Part shown: positions 25,547-33,804 of the stretch, in pieces
How positions within the stretch are numbered: the stretch's first letter is position 1
Layout: every line of letters starts with the position of its first letter
DNA from: Betaproteobacteria bacterium
Lineage (GTDB): Bacteria; Pseudomonadota; Gammaproteobacteria; Burkholderiales; Usitatibacteraceae
Direction: 5' to 3'
DNA: 64,000 nucleotides
Assembly: GCA_016720925.1 (NCBI GenBank)
Contig: JADKJR010000003.1
Span: 414,623-478,622, forward strand
The notes under the pieces: model-generated
The model's database searches: none
What the model saw: the letters and a program-made list of their open reading frames with translations, nothing else
What the model was told of the DNA's origin: nothing
Made by a program: the position numbers and the translations under genes

Positions 25547-28327
25547 GTGGCGCAAGATGAAAAAGATGCCCGCCTGGGCCAGGAGATCCAGTCGCTTGGT
25601 CGCATGCTTGGTGATGTCATTCGCGCCGCCAACGGCGAAGCGATTTTCAATCGAATCGAGCATATTCGAAAGTTGGCGGTCGCATTGCGTCGCACCGCTG
25701 CGCCGAGCGGTGGCGAAGATATCACCACCCTGAAATCGCAGCTTGATCATGAATTGGACGGCCTCAGTATCGACCAGACGCTGAGTGTGGTGAGAGCATT
25801 CAGTCATTTCTCGCTACTGGCCAATATCGCGGAAGACCGGCACCAGAACCGTCGCCGCCGTGTGCACCGTCTGGCAGGCTCACCGCCGCAGATGGGTAGC
25901 CTGCAGCATGCCCTCGATACCCTGGCGGCGCGAAATATTTCGGCGGGCGAGATCCGCACATGGTTGCGCGGGTCGCTGGTCAGCCCGGTGCTGACCGCGC
26001 ATCCAACCGAAGTGCAACGCAAGACGGTGCTCGATTGCGAACGCGAGATCGCGCGGTTGATGTCCCACCTTGAGCGCCAGGATCTCCTGCCCGAGGAGCG
26101 TGCCGAGATCGACGACAGCCTGAAGCGGTCAATCCTTCAGTTGTGGCAAACGGCGATGCTGCGATTGTCTCGTCTGCGGGTGATCGATGAGATTGAAAAT
26201 GGCCTGAGCTTCTACCGTTATACGTTCTTGTCGGAACTACCAAAAATATATTGTGATATTGAAAAATCGCTCCTGGAACGCACGCCGGGCGATCGAGAGC
26301 GCGTTCCAACATTTTTCCGGATGGGATCATGGATCGGCGGCGATCGGGATGGCAATCCTTTTGTCACCGCCGAATCCCTTCAAGGTGCGATGCGGCGTCA
26401 GTCGATGGTTGCTTTCGAGCACTACCTGTTCGAAGTCCATCACCTCGGTGGAGAACTGTCGATGTCGAGTCGCCTGGTAATGCCGACGGCGGCGCTGCTG
26501 GCGCTTTCACAAAAATCGGGCGATACGTCCGCGCATCGGCAGGACGAGCCATATCGTCAGGCGCTGATTGGCGTATATGCCCGGCTCGCCGCCACCATGG
26601 CATTGCTTGCCAATGCCGAACCGATTCGCCGGCCGGAGGTAACGCTTGAACCGTACGCGAGTCCGCAGGAATTTCGCGATGATCTCGATACGATCGCCGC
26701 ATCGCTTGCCACCCACGCCAGCGCGGCCCTCGCCGCCGGCCGCTTGGCACAGTTGCGTTACGCCGTCGACATATTCGGCTTTCATCTCGCCTCACTTGAC
26801 CTCCGGCAGAATTCAGATGTGCATGAAGTTGTGGTGGCCGAATTGTTGGCGAAAGCCGCCGTGTCTCCCAACTATTTGCAGCTTGACGAAGCGGCGCGCG
26901 TGTCGCTGCTGTTGAGCGAACTCGCCAACCCGCGTCCGCTGCGGATTGCAGGTGAGGAATATAGCGAGCTTGCGGTTGGCGAGCTGGGTGTGTTTCAGGC
27001 TGCCGCCGGAATCAACGCCCGATTCGGCGGCGATGCCGTGCCGAACGCGATCATTTCCAAGGCGCAGTCAGTCAGCGACCTGCTGGAAGTGGGATTGTTG
27101 CTAAAAGAAACCGGTTCACTGGTGTCAAGAAATGGCCTGCCGCGATTGAAAATTTCGATCGTTCCTTTGTTCGAAACCATCACCGATCTGCAAGCCGCCG
27201 CCGGAATCATGCGCGCCGCATTTGCGCTGCCTCAATATCGCGCGTGGCTGGATAGCCAGGGCGGATTACAGGAAATCATGCTCGGCTATTCGGACAGCAA
27301 CAAGGACGGCGGCTACCTCACGGCGAACTGGGAACTCTATTGCGCGCAAAAAGGCCTGGTCGATCTGGCAGCCGAGGCTAACGTCCGGCTGCGAATGTTT
27401 CACGGGCGCGGCGGCACGGTCGGTCGTGGCGGCGGACCGACCTTCGAGGCGATCCTCGCACAACCCGACGGATGTTCCGCGGCCGGCCTGCGAATCACCG
27501 AGCAGGGGGAGGTGATCGCCGCAAAGTATTCCGATACCGAACGCGGCCGGCGAAATTTCGAAACGCTTGTTTCGGCCGCGATGCTATCCAATTTTCCTGC
27601 CGAAGAGCGGCGCGATCAACCGCAGTGGTGGGAAGTGATGCATCAACTCTCGGCGAGCGCCTGCGAGACTTACCGCGAGCTGGTCTATGAAACGCCAGGC
27701 TTTGTGGATTTCTTCCGCGCCGCGACCCCTATCAGCGAAATCGCCGGGCTCAACATTGGCAGCCGGCCCGCGTCGCGCAAACCCTCACAATCCATCGCCG
27801 ACTTGCGCGCGATCCCGTGGGTCTTCAGCTGGAGCCAGTGCCGCCTCTCCATTCCCGGTTGGTACGGATTCGGCAGCGCATTGCAGCGCTGGATCGATAC
27901 CGCGCCTCAAGGTCGCGTTGCCGCGCTGGCAAGCCTGCGTGAAATGTACGCGGACTGGCCCTTTTTTCGAACGGTACTTGCCAACATGGACATGGTGCTT
28001 GCCAAGACCGATCTCGCCATTGCCACCCGCTACGCCGAGTTGGTGCCCGATCAGGAATTGGCCGAACGGATTTTGTCGATCATCCGATCGGAGTGGCAAC
28101 GAAGCGTCGACATGTTGCGCGCGATCACCGATGCAACGGCATTCCTCCATGATAACCCGGCACTGGCGCGCAGTATCCGTAATCGCTTTCCCTATCTCGA
28201 CCCTCTAAACCACTTGCAGATCGATCTGTTGCGGCGCTATCGGGCGGGCCAGACCGATGAGCGGACCAAGCGGGCGATACATCTCACAATCAACGGCCTA
28301 GCGGCGGGACTGCGGAATAGTGGATGA
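25547..28327 (+). CDS. ppc: Phosphoenolpyruvate carboxylase
   Basis: 926 aa, GTG start at 25547 behind CAGGAG at about 10 nt. Catalytic landmarks of bacterial PEPC are all present: LTAHPTEVQRKTVLD with the essential His, GGDRDGNPFVT, GYSDSNKDGGYLTANWELY with the catalytic Lys, and FHGRGGTVGRGGGPT with the Arg/Gly loop. The C-terminus NGLAAGLRNSG is the conserved PEPC tail. It carboxylates PEP to oxaloacetate in the cytoplasm, replenishing the TCA cycle. It sits 152 nt after the fusion regulator on the same strand and is convergent with zwf; co-transcription is possible but the gap is large. It is odd for this anaplerotic enzyme to lie inside a glucose-catabolism cluster. Confidence 0.96.
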   Translation: MAQDEKDARLGQEIQSLGRMLGDVIRAANGEAIFNRIEHIRKLAVALRRTAAPSGGEDITTLKSQLDHELDGLSIDQTLSVVRAFSHFSLLANIAEDRHQNRRRRVHRLAGSPPQMGSLQHALDTLAARNISAGEIRTWLRGSLVSPVLTAHPTEVQRKTVLDCEREIARLMSHLERQDLLPEERAEIDDSLKRSILQLWQTAMLRLSRLRVIDEIENGLSFYRYTFLSELPKIYCDIEKSLLERTPGDRERVPTFFRMGSWIGGDRDGNPFVTAESLQGAMRRQSMVAFEHYLFEVHHLGGELSMSSRLVMPTAALLALSQKSGDTSAHRQDEPYRQALIGVYARLAATMALLANAEPIRRPEVTLEPYASPQEFRDDLDTIAASLATHASAALAAGRLAQLRYAVDIFGFHLASLDLRQNSDVHEVVVAELLAKAAVSPNYLQLDEAARVSLLLSELANPRPLRIAGEEYSELAVGELGVFQAAAGINARFGGDAVPNAIISKAQSVSDLLEVGLLLKETGSLVSRNGLPRLKISIVPLFETITDLQAAAGIMRAAFALPQYRAWLDSQGGLQEIMLGYSDSNKDGGYLTANWELYCAQKGLVDLAAEANVRLRMFHGRGGTVGRGGGPTFEAILAQPDGCSAAGLRITEQGEVIAAKYSDTERGRRNFETLVSAAMLSNFPAEERRDQPQWWEVMHQLSASACETYRELVYETPGFVDFFRAATPISEIAGLNIGSRPASRKPSQSIADLRAIPWVFSWSQCRLSIPGWYGFGSALQRWIDTAPQGRVAALASLREMYADWPFFRTVLANMDMVLAKTDLAIATRYAELVPDQELAERILSIIRSEWQRSVDMLRAITDATAFLHDNPALARSIRNRFPYLDPLNHLQIDLLRRYRAGQTDERTKRAIHLTINGLAAGLRNSG

Positions 28328-28330
28328 GGC

Positions 28331-28368
28331 CAGGCATTGAACAGGCTCTGCGGCCTGTTCAATGCCTG
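28331..28368 (+). terminator. Stem-loop downstream of ppc
   Basis: Perfect 16-bp inverted repeat (28331-28346 with 28353-28368) around a 6-nt loop TCTGCG, starting 3 nt after the ppc stop. There is no T-run on either side, so it may be a Rho-dependent or mRNA-stabilising hairpin rather than a standard intrinsic terminator. The remaining 230 nt up to the zwf stop contain no gene; the word GAATCCGAGC occurs there twice. Confidence 0.5.
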
Positions 28369-28598
28369 CCGAATCCGAGCGCCATGCAGGGCGCGAGGTG
28401 GAAGAGGCGTGGACAAAATGATGTCCCCGCGGACCTCTTTGTGCCTCGCGAATCCGAGCCGCATGCTGGCGACATGGCGGACAAACGCGGACAAAAGAAC
28501 GTAGATGTCCATTTGGCGAGGTGTTCGCGGCACAAATGCCCGGAAAACCCCGTCAGCGCTAGACTTTCTACAATTTGTCGGCGAGTGGAGTCGTAAAC

Positions 28599-30071
28599 CT
28601 ATTCGTGCCACGAATGCCCATTGCGCTCCGTCATCGCGATCGCCGCACTCGGCCCCCAGCTTCCGGCCGAGTAGGGCTTGACCTTCTGGCCGGTCGTTTT
28701 CCAGCCATCAATGATGCCGTCAATCCACTGCCACGCCGCCTCGACTTCATCGCGCCGTACAAACAAGGCCGAGTTGTTCTTCAGCACATCGAGCAGCATG
28801 CGTTCATAGGCGATGCGGCGGCGGGTTTCGCCAAACGCGTCGCCGAGTGACAGATTCAACGGCACTTGCGCGAGCTTCACTTCGTTCATGCCCGGCTTCT
28901 TGTGCATCAATGTCAGCGTGATCATCTCATCGGGCTGCAGCTTGATCAGCAGCGTATTGGGTGCAAGGGTCGCGCCGATGTCCGCGAAGATGTTGTACGG
29001 AGCTGGCTTGAACTGGATCATGATTTCGCTGGAGCGCTTCTGCAGACGCTTACCGGTGCGCAGATAGAATGGCACGCCGGCCCATCGCCAGTTATTGACC
29101 TCCACGCGTAGCGCGACGAATGATTCGGTATCGCTCGCTGGGCTTGCGCCCGTTTCTTCAAGGTATCCTAACGCCGCAGCGCCGCCGCTGAAACCGGACG
29201 TGTACTGGCCACGCACGGTGTGGTTCGCGACATCGGCGGCTGTGATGGGCCGTAGCGACCACAACACCTTGACCTTTTCATTGCGTACCGCGGAAGGGGT
29301 AAAGCTGGCCGGGGGTTCCATTGCGACCAGGCAAAGCAATTGCAGCATGTGACTCTGGATCATGTCCCGCAACGCGCCGGTGCCGTCATAAAATGGCCAG
29401 CGGCCTTCAACCCCGACCGTTTCCGCGACGGTAATCTGTACCTGCTCGATGGCATTGGCATTCCACAGCGGCTCGAAGATCGCATTGGCGAATCGCAGCG
29501 CCAGCAGGTTTTGCACCGCTTCCTTGCCGAGGTAATGATCGATGCGAAATACCTGGTTCTCATCGAATGCGGCGCCGATCGCTTCGTTGACCCTGCGCGC
29601 GGAGTCCGTATTGGTTCCGATCGGCTTTTCGATGGTGATGCGGGACAGCTTGTCGACCAGTCCCGCATCACGCAGCGCTAGGCAAATCGGCCCGAACAGC
29701 TGCGGGCCGGTGGAGAGGTAGTACATCACGCCGCCCTCGCCCGGCAGTAGAGCTTGCTTGATGGGGTCCAGTCCACCAACGGCTTGAATATTTATCGTGA
29801 CATAGCGGATTCGCTTGGCGAAGGATTCAAAAAAGGCTTCGTCGAAAAGCTTTGCGTTGGCAGATTTCTGGATGGCATCTTTCACCTTGGCAATGAATGC
29901 CTCGTCCGACAGAACCGACGTCGCGGCGCCGACCAACTGGAATTGCTTCGGCAACAGTCCGTCCTTGTCCAACGCATACAGCGAGGGCCATAGCATGCGC
30001 TTTGCGAGGTCGCCGGTCGCACCAAAAAGAACGAGGGCGCGACATTCGGGGGCAGAAGCGTTTGAAATCAT
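28599..30071 (-). CDS. zwf: Glucose-6-phosphate 1-dehydrogenase
   Basis: 490 aa, the usual Zwf length. N-terminal dinucleotide-binding motif LFGATGDLAKRMLWPSL and the substrate signature RIDHYLGKEAVQNLLALRF with its essential Lys/His are present. It oxidises glucose-6-phosphate to 6-phosphogluconolactone with NAD(P)+ in the cytoplasm. The ATG at 30071 overlaps the eda stop by 4 nt (ATGA), making it the third gene of an edd-eda-zwf operon. No pgl or gnd is present in the window, so the lactonase must be encoded elsewhere or the step is spontaneous. Confidence 0.96.
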   Translation of the reverse strand: MISNASAPECRALVLFGATGDLAKRMLWPSLYALDKDGLLPKQFQLVGAATSVLSDEAFIAKVKDAIQKSANAKLFDEAFFESFAKRIRYVTINIQAVGGLDPIKQALLPGEGGVMYYLSTGPQLFGPICLALRDAGLVDKLSRITIEKPIGTNTDSARRVNEAIGAAFDENQVFRIDHYLGKEAVQNLLALRFANAIFEPLWNANAIEQVQITVAETVGVEGRWPFYDGTGALRDMIQSHMLQLLCLVAMEPPASFTPSAVRNEKVKVLWSLRPITAADVANHTVRGQYTSGFSGGAAALGYLEETGASPASDTESFVALRVEVNNWRWAGVPFYLRTGKRLQKRSSEIMIQFKPAPYNIFADIGATLAPNTLLIKLQPDEMITLTLMHKKPGMNEVKLAQVPLNLSLGDAFGETRRRIAYERMLLDVLKNNSALFVRRDEVEAAWQWIDGIIDGWKTTGQKVKPYSAGSWGPSAAIAMTERNGHSWHE

Positions 30072-30733
30072 GGGGTGGTCGTGTCCAATGGGTTGTTTTT
30101 GGCGAGGTGTTTGGAAAGGAGCGCAGCCGCTTGTGCCCGGCGGCTTATTTCATCCCAGTTCTTTTCGGCGATCAGTGCTGCCGGTGATAACCATGAACCA
30201 CCCACGCATGCAACATTGGGTAATGCAAGGTATGCCGCCGCCGAGTCTGCATCGATGCCGCCCGTGGGGCAGAACACAACTTGCGGAAAAGGTCCTCCCA
30301 GCGCTTTGAGCATTTCGACGCCTCCCGCTTGGCGGGCCGGGAACAATTTCATGGCGGTGAAGCCGGCATCGAGGGCACGCATCACGTCCGACGGTGTCAT
30401 CGATCCCGGAAGAAATGGGAAGCCGGACGTCGAAGCATGTGCAAGAAGCGAGCGCGTCGTGCCGGGGCTCACGCCAAACTGTGCACCCGCGTCACGCGCC
30501 GCATTCATTTCGGCGATATTCGTGATCGTGCCGACCCCAACGATCGCGTGCGGAACCGCGGCCCGAATGGCGCGCACGCAGCCGAGTGCCGCGGGTGTTC
30601 GCAGCGTGACCTCCAGAACGCGAATGCCGCCGCTGACCAGCGCATCAGCCAACGGAATTGCGTCGCCGACGCGATCAAGCACAATGACCGGCATTACCGG
30701 GCTGGCGGCCAGAATTTCGCGGATGGGAATCAT
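30068..30733 (-). CDS. eda: 2-dehydro-3-deoxy-phosphogluconate (KDPG) aldolase
   Basis: 221 aa, class I KDPG/KHG aldolase. The Schiff-base lysine lies in TAMKLFPARQ; EVTLRTPAAL carries the conserved catalytic Glu and substrate Arg; FCPTGGID is the phosphate-binding loop. It splits KDPG into pyruvate and glyceraldehyde-3-phosphate, the last step of the Entner-Doudoroff pathway. It starts 2 nt after the edd stop and overlaps the zwf start by 4 nt, so translation of all three is probably coupled. Confidence 0.95.
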   Translation of the reverse strand: MIPIREILAASPVMPVIVLDRVGDAIPLADALVSGGIRVLEVTLRTPAALGCVRAIRAAVPHAIVGVGTITNIAEMNAARDAGAQFGVSPGTTRSLLAHASTSGFPFLPGSMTPSDVMRALDAGFTAMKLFPARQAGGVEMLKALGGPFPQVVFCPTGGIDADSAAAYLALPNVACVGGSWLSPAALIAEKNWDEISRRAQAAALLSKHLAKNNPLDTTTP

Positions 30734-30735
30734 GA

Positions 30736-32604
30736 CTAGGCTCCTGTCAGTGAGGTTTCAGTTGCAGTGGCGAGCATTGGTTCGACTATCGTACCAAACG
30801 TACCCGCGCCTTCCTCGGCCGTGAGGGCAACAGCGCGCGCTGACTGAAACAGTTCACGGCCCATGCCGAACCGATTGCGGGTGAGGTCGGCGGTTGTCGG
30901 CACGCGTCGTGCCCACTCTTCATCCGCGACGATTGCCTCCAGCGTGCCGGCTTCGACATCGAGCCGAATAATGTCGCCGTCGCGAACCTTGCCCAGTGGT
31001 CCACCCGCCAGGCATTCCGGCGAGACATGAATCGCCGCGGGTACTTTTCCTGACGCGCCGGACATTCGGCCATCGGTGACCAGCGCCACGTGAAAACCCG
31101 CATCCTGCAAGGATCCCAAGGCGGGGGTGAGCTTGTGCAGTTCGGGCATGCCATTGGCGCGTGGCCCCTGGAAGCGGACCACTGCCACAAAGTCGCGCTG
31201 CAATTCACCGCGCTTGAAACTTGCCAGCACATCGTCCTGGTCGTCGAATACCAATGCGGGTGCCTCGATCATGCGATGGGCAGGTGCCACCGCTGACACC
31301 TTGATCACCGAACGGCCCAGGTTTCCGCGCAATACCCGCAGGCCGCCATCTGCACTGAAGGGCTTAGCTGTCGTGCGCAATACATTGTCGTCCCCGCTGA
31401 TTGAGGGAGCAGGGTGCCAGTTGATCTTGTCGCCATCGAGTTGCGGCTCTTCAGTGTAGCGGGCAAGGGATTGGCCGGCGACCGTGAGTACATCGCCATG
31501 CAATAACCCGGCGGAAAGCAGTTCACGAATCACGAAGCCAGCACCACCAGCGGCGTGGAAATGGTTCACGTCGGCGCTGCCGTTCGGATAGATGCGCGCC
31601 AGCAATGGCACGACAGCCGACAGCGCATCGAAATCGTCCCAGTTGATGATGATGCCGGCTGCACGGGCGATGGCCACGAGGTGAATCGTGTGATTGGTCG
31701 ATCCGCCCGTGGCCAGCAAGCCAACGATGGCGTTGATGATGGTGCGCTCGTCGACTACTTTGGCAATTGGCGTGTATTCGTTGCCCAGATGCGTGATTGC
31801 GGCAACGCGGCGTGCCGCCGCGCCGGTCAGCGCATCGCGTAGCGGCGTATTCGGTGTGATGAAGGCCGCTCCGGGCAGATGCAGGCCCATCACCTCCATC
31901 AGAAACTGGTTGCTGTTGGCCGTGCCGTAAAAAGTGCAGGTGCCGGGGCCGTGATAGGCGCGGCTTTCGGCTTCAAGCAACGCGGCACGATCCAGCTTGC
32001 CTTCCGCAAACTGCTGGCGAATCTTGGCTTTTTCATCATTGGACAGGCCGCTGGTCATGGGGCCGGCGGGCACGAAAATGGCGGGAAGGTGGCCGAACTG
32101 GAGGGCGCCGATCAGCAGCCCGGGAATAATTTTGTCGCAAACGCCGAGGCACAAGACGCCGTCAAACATCGCATGCGACAACGCGATCGCCGTCGACATC
32201 GCGATGACGTCGCGTGAAAACAACGAGAGCTCCATGCCGGGCTGGCCCTGCGTCACGCCATCGCACATTGCGGGCACGCCGCCAGCGAACTGGGCCGTGG
32301 CGCCGGCGTCCCGCGCGGCGCGTTTGATGAGATCCGGAAAGCGTGCCAGCGGCTGATGCGCGGATAGCATGTCGTTGTAGGCCGACACAATGCCGATATT
32401 CGGTGCGCGAATTTCGCGTAGCACCAGCTTGTCCGGTGCGGCTTCTGCGGCAAACGCGTGGGCGAGATTGGTGCAAGAGATGCGCCCGCGCGACGTGCCG
32501 GTTGCGCGTGCCTGTTCCACGCGCCGGAGATAGCCGGAGCGCGTGGGCTCACTGCGCGATCTTACTTTGTCGGTTATTTCCGCCACGGTTCGCTGAAGCG
32601 CCAT
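30736..32604 (-). CDS. edd: 6-phosphogluconate dehydratase
   Basis: 622 aa, IlvD/Edd family. Start ATG 32604 has AGGAG five nt upstream; an in-frame ATG 11 codons earlier lies inside that leader. Iron-sulfur cluster cysteines are visible in PAMCDGVTQGQPGMELSLFS, GVCDKIIPG and the GPGTCTFYGTANSNQ segment; VTDGRMSGASGKVPAAIHV is the C-terminal signature. It converts 6-phosphogluconate to KDPG. It heads the edd-eda-zwf operon and is divergent from hexR; a perfect HexR-like palindrome lies 42 nt upstream of this start (32646-32660), consistent with repression relieved by KDPG, as established for HexR in other proteobacteria. Confidence 0.96.
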   Translation of the reverse strand: MALQRTVAEITDKVRSRSEPTRSGYLRRVEQARATGTSRGRISCTNLAHAFAAEAAPDKLVLREIRAPNIGIVSAYNDMLSAHQPLARFPDLIKRAARDAGATAQFAGGVPAMCDGVTQGQPGMELSLFSRDVIAMSTAIALSHAMFDGVLCLGVCDKIIPGLLIGALQFGHLPAIFVPAGPMTSGLSNDEKAKIRQQFAEGKLDRAALLEAESRAYHGPGTCTFYGTANSNQFLMEVMGLHLPGAAFITPNTPLRDALTGAAARRVAAITHLGNEYTPIAKVVDERTIINAIVGLLATGGSTNHTIHLVAIARAAGIIINWDDFDALSAVVPLLARIYPNGSADVNHFHAAGGAGFVIRELLSAGLLHGDVLTVAGQSLARYTEEPQLDGDKINWHPAPSISGDDNVLRTTAKPFSADGGLRVLRGNLGRSVIKVSAVAPAHRMIEAPALVFDDQDDVLASFKRGELQRDFVAVVRFQGPRANGMPELHKLTPALGSLQDAGFHVALVTDGRMSGASGKVPAAIHVSPECLAGGPLGKVRDGDIIRLDVEAGTLEAIVADEEWARRVPTTADLTRNRFGMGRELFQSARAVALTAEEGAGTFGTIVEPMLATATETSLTGA

Positions 32605-32645
32605 CCTGACTCCTATGCGGATTGCCGCAAAAAACATTGTGACAT

Positions 32646-32660
32646 TGTAGAAAATCTACA
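32646..32660. promoter_or_regulatory. HexR-like operator between edd and hexR
   Basis: TGTAG, AAAAT, CTACA: perfect 5-bp arms with a 5-nt A/T centre, 42 nt upstream of edd. It is the clearest of the palindromes and in the expected place for a HexR operator controlling edd-eda-zwf and hexR itself. Confidence 0.7.
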
Positions 32661-32765
32661 CAACTTAGTCAATACCGTCCCGCAAGGAAAATGGCGCTGA
32701 CCGAGTATCGGTATAGCAAATGTAGCTTTCTTCCTGGTTTTGTTTCCGGCCGAAGAGGTAGGGCG

Positions 32766-32780
32766 TGTTGACAAACTACA
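32766..32780. promoter_or_regulatory. Possible second, imperfect HexR site near hexR
   Basis: TGTTG, ACAAA, CTACA: one mismatch in the arms compared with the site at 32646-32660, 112 nt upstream of the hexR ATG. Weak; listed because of its position in the same divergent region. Confidence 0.3.
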
Positions 32781-32891
32781 AGCTCTGGCGGGAAAATGCA
32801 TTATGCAAGTATTGTTGATTTCAAGCTTCATTCGATGGCACATGGGACGCGGAAGGATGGGTCTCGCGTGCTCGTATCGCGGGAATTGATT

Positions 32892-33803
32892 ATGCCCACG
32901 ACGATCGTCAAGCAGCGCGCTTCCAAAACTGCCACAGTCGACGCAAAGGCGCGGCCAGCCGGTCTGCTGGATCGCATCGAAAGCCTGCTGGACAAGATGC
33001 GGCCCTCCGAACAGACGGTCGGGCGGTTTGTATTGCGTCATCCCAATCTCGTTATCAGTCTTTCGTTTCCCGAAATTGCGGCGCGCACCGGCGTCAGCCA
33101 GCCGACCGTGGCGCGCTTTTGCATCGCGGCTGGCTTTAGCGGCTATCGCGATTTCAAGTTGCGTCTGGCGCAAAGCCTGGCGAACAGTGTTCCGTTCGTC
33201 CATCACGATGTCGGCATGCAGGATTCGATGGCCGATGTCGGGGCAAAAGTCTTCGATCGCGGTATTGCGGCACTGGTGACAGTCCGCAACCACCTCGATC
33301 CGGACGCGTTGGAGCGTGCCACGCAATTGCTGGCAACAGCGAAGCGTATCGAGTTCTACGGCCTTGGAAACTCCGGTATTGTGGCGATGGATGCGCAGCA
33401 CAAATTTTTCCGCCTCGGTGTGCCAGCGGTGGCGTATTCCGATCCCCATGTGCACGCCATGTCGGCATCGTTGCTGGGCAAGGGGGACGTAGTGGTGGCC
33501 ATCTCCGGAACCGGCCGGACGCGTGAACTCATCCGCAGCGTGGAAATCGCGCGCGATGCCGGGGCCGCCGTCATTGCGATTACCGCTAGCGTATCGCCCC
33601 TGGCGCGGTTGGCGGATGTCGCCCTGTATGCGGATGTACCCGAGGACCTGGATGTGTATGCACCTATGACTTCACGCATGGTTCATCTGGTGATGATTGA
33701 TGCGTTGTCCGTTGGCGTGGCCGTGGCACGGGGGCCAGAGCTCGCGAAACGGCTGAAGCGTGCCAAGGAAGTTATCGCGGATAGAAGAATGGAAGAGAAC
33801 TGA
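32892..33803 (+). CDS. hexR: HexR transcriptional regulator (RpiR family)
   Basis: 303 aa from ATG 32892; a GTG at 32868 behind GGAAGGATGGG is an alternative. N-terminal RpiR helix-turn-helix: LLDRIESLLDKMRPSEQTVG and ARTGVSQPTVARFCIAAGFSGYR; C-terminal SIS domain: EFYGLGNSGIVAMDAQHKFF and VVVAISGTGRTRELIRSVEI. HexR proteins sense KDPG with the SIS domain and control glucose genes. It is divergent from edd-eda-zwf with a HexR-like palindrome between them, and pgi follows after 1 nt, so hexR-pgi is an operon. A paralogous HexR half exists in the glucokinase fusion, giving two possible readers of the same sites. Confidence 0.92.
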   Translation: MPTTIVKQRASKTATVDAKARPAGLLDRIESLLDKMRPSEQTVGRFVLRHPNLVISLSFPEIAARTGVSQPTVARFCIAAGFSGYRDFKLRLAQSLANSVPFVHHDVGMQDSMADVGAKVFDRGIAALVTVRNHLDPDALERATQLLATAKRIEFYGLGNSGIVAMDAQHKFFRLGVPAVAYSDPHVHAMSASLLGKGDVVVAISGTGRTRELIRSVEIARDAGAAVIAITASVSPLARLADVALYADVPEDLDVYAPMTSRMVHLVMIDALSVGVAVARGPELAKRLKRAKEVIADRRMEEN

Positions 33804-33804
33804 C

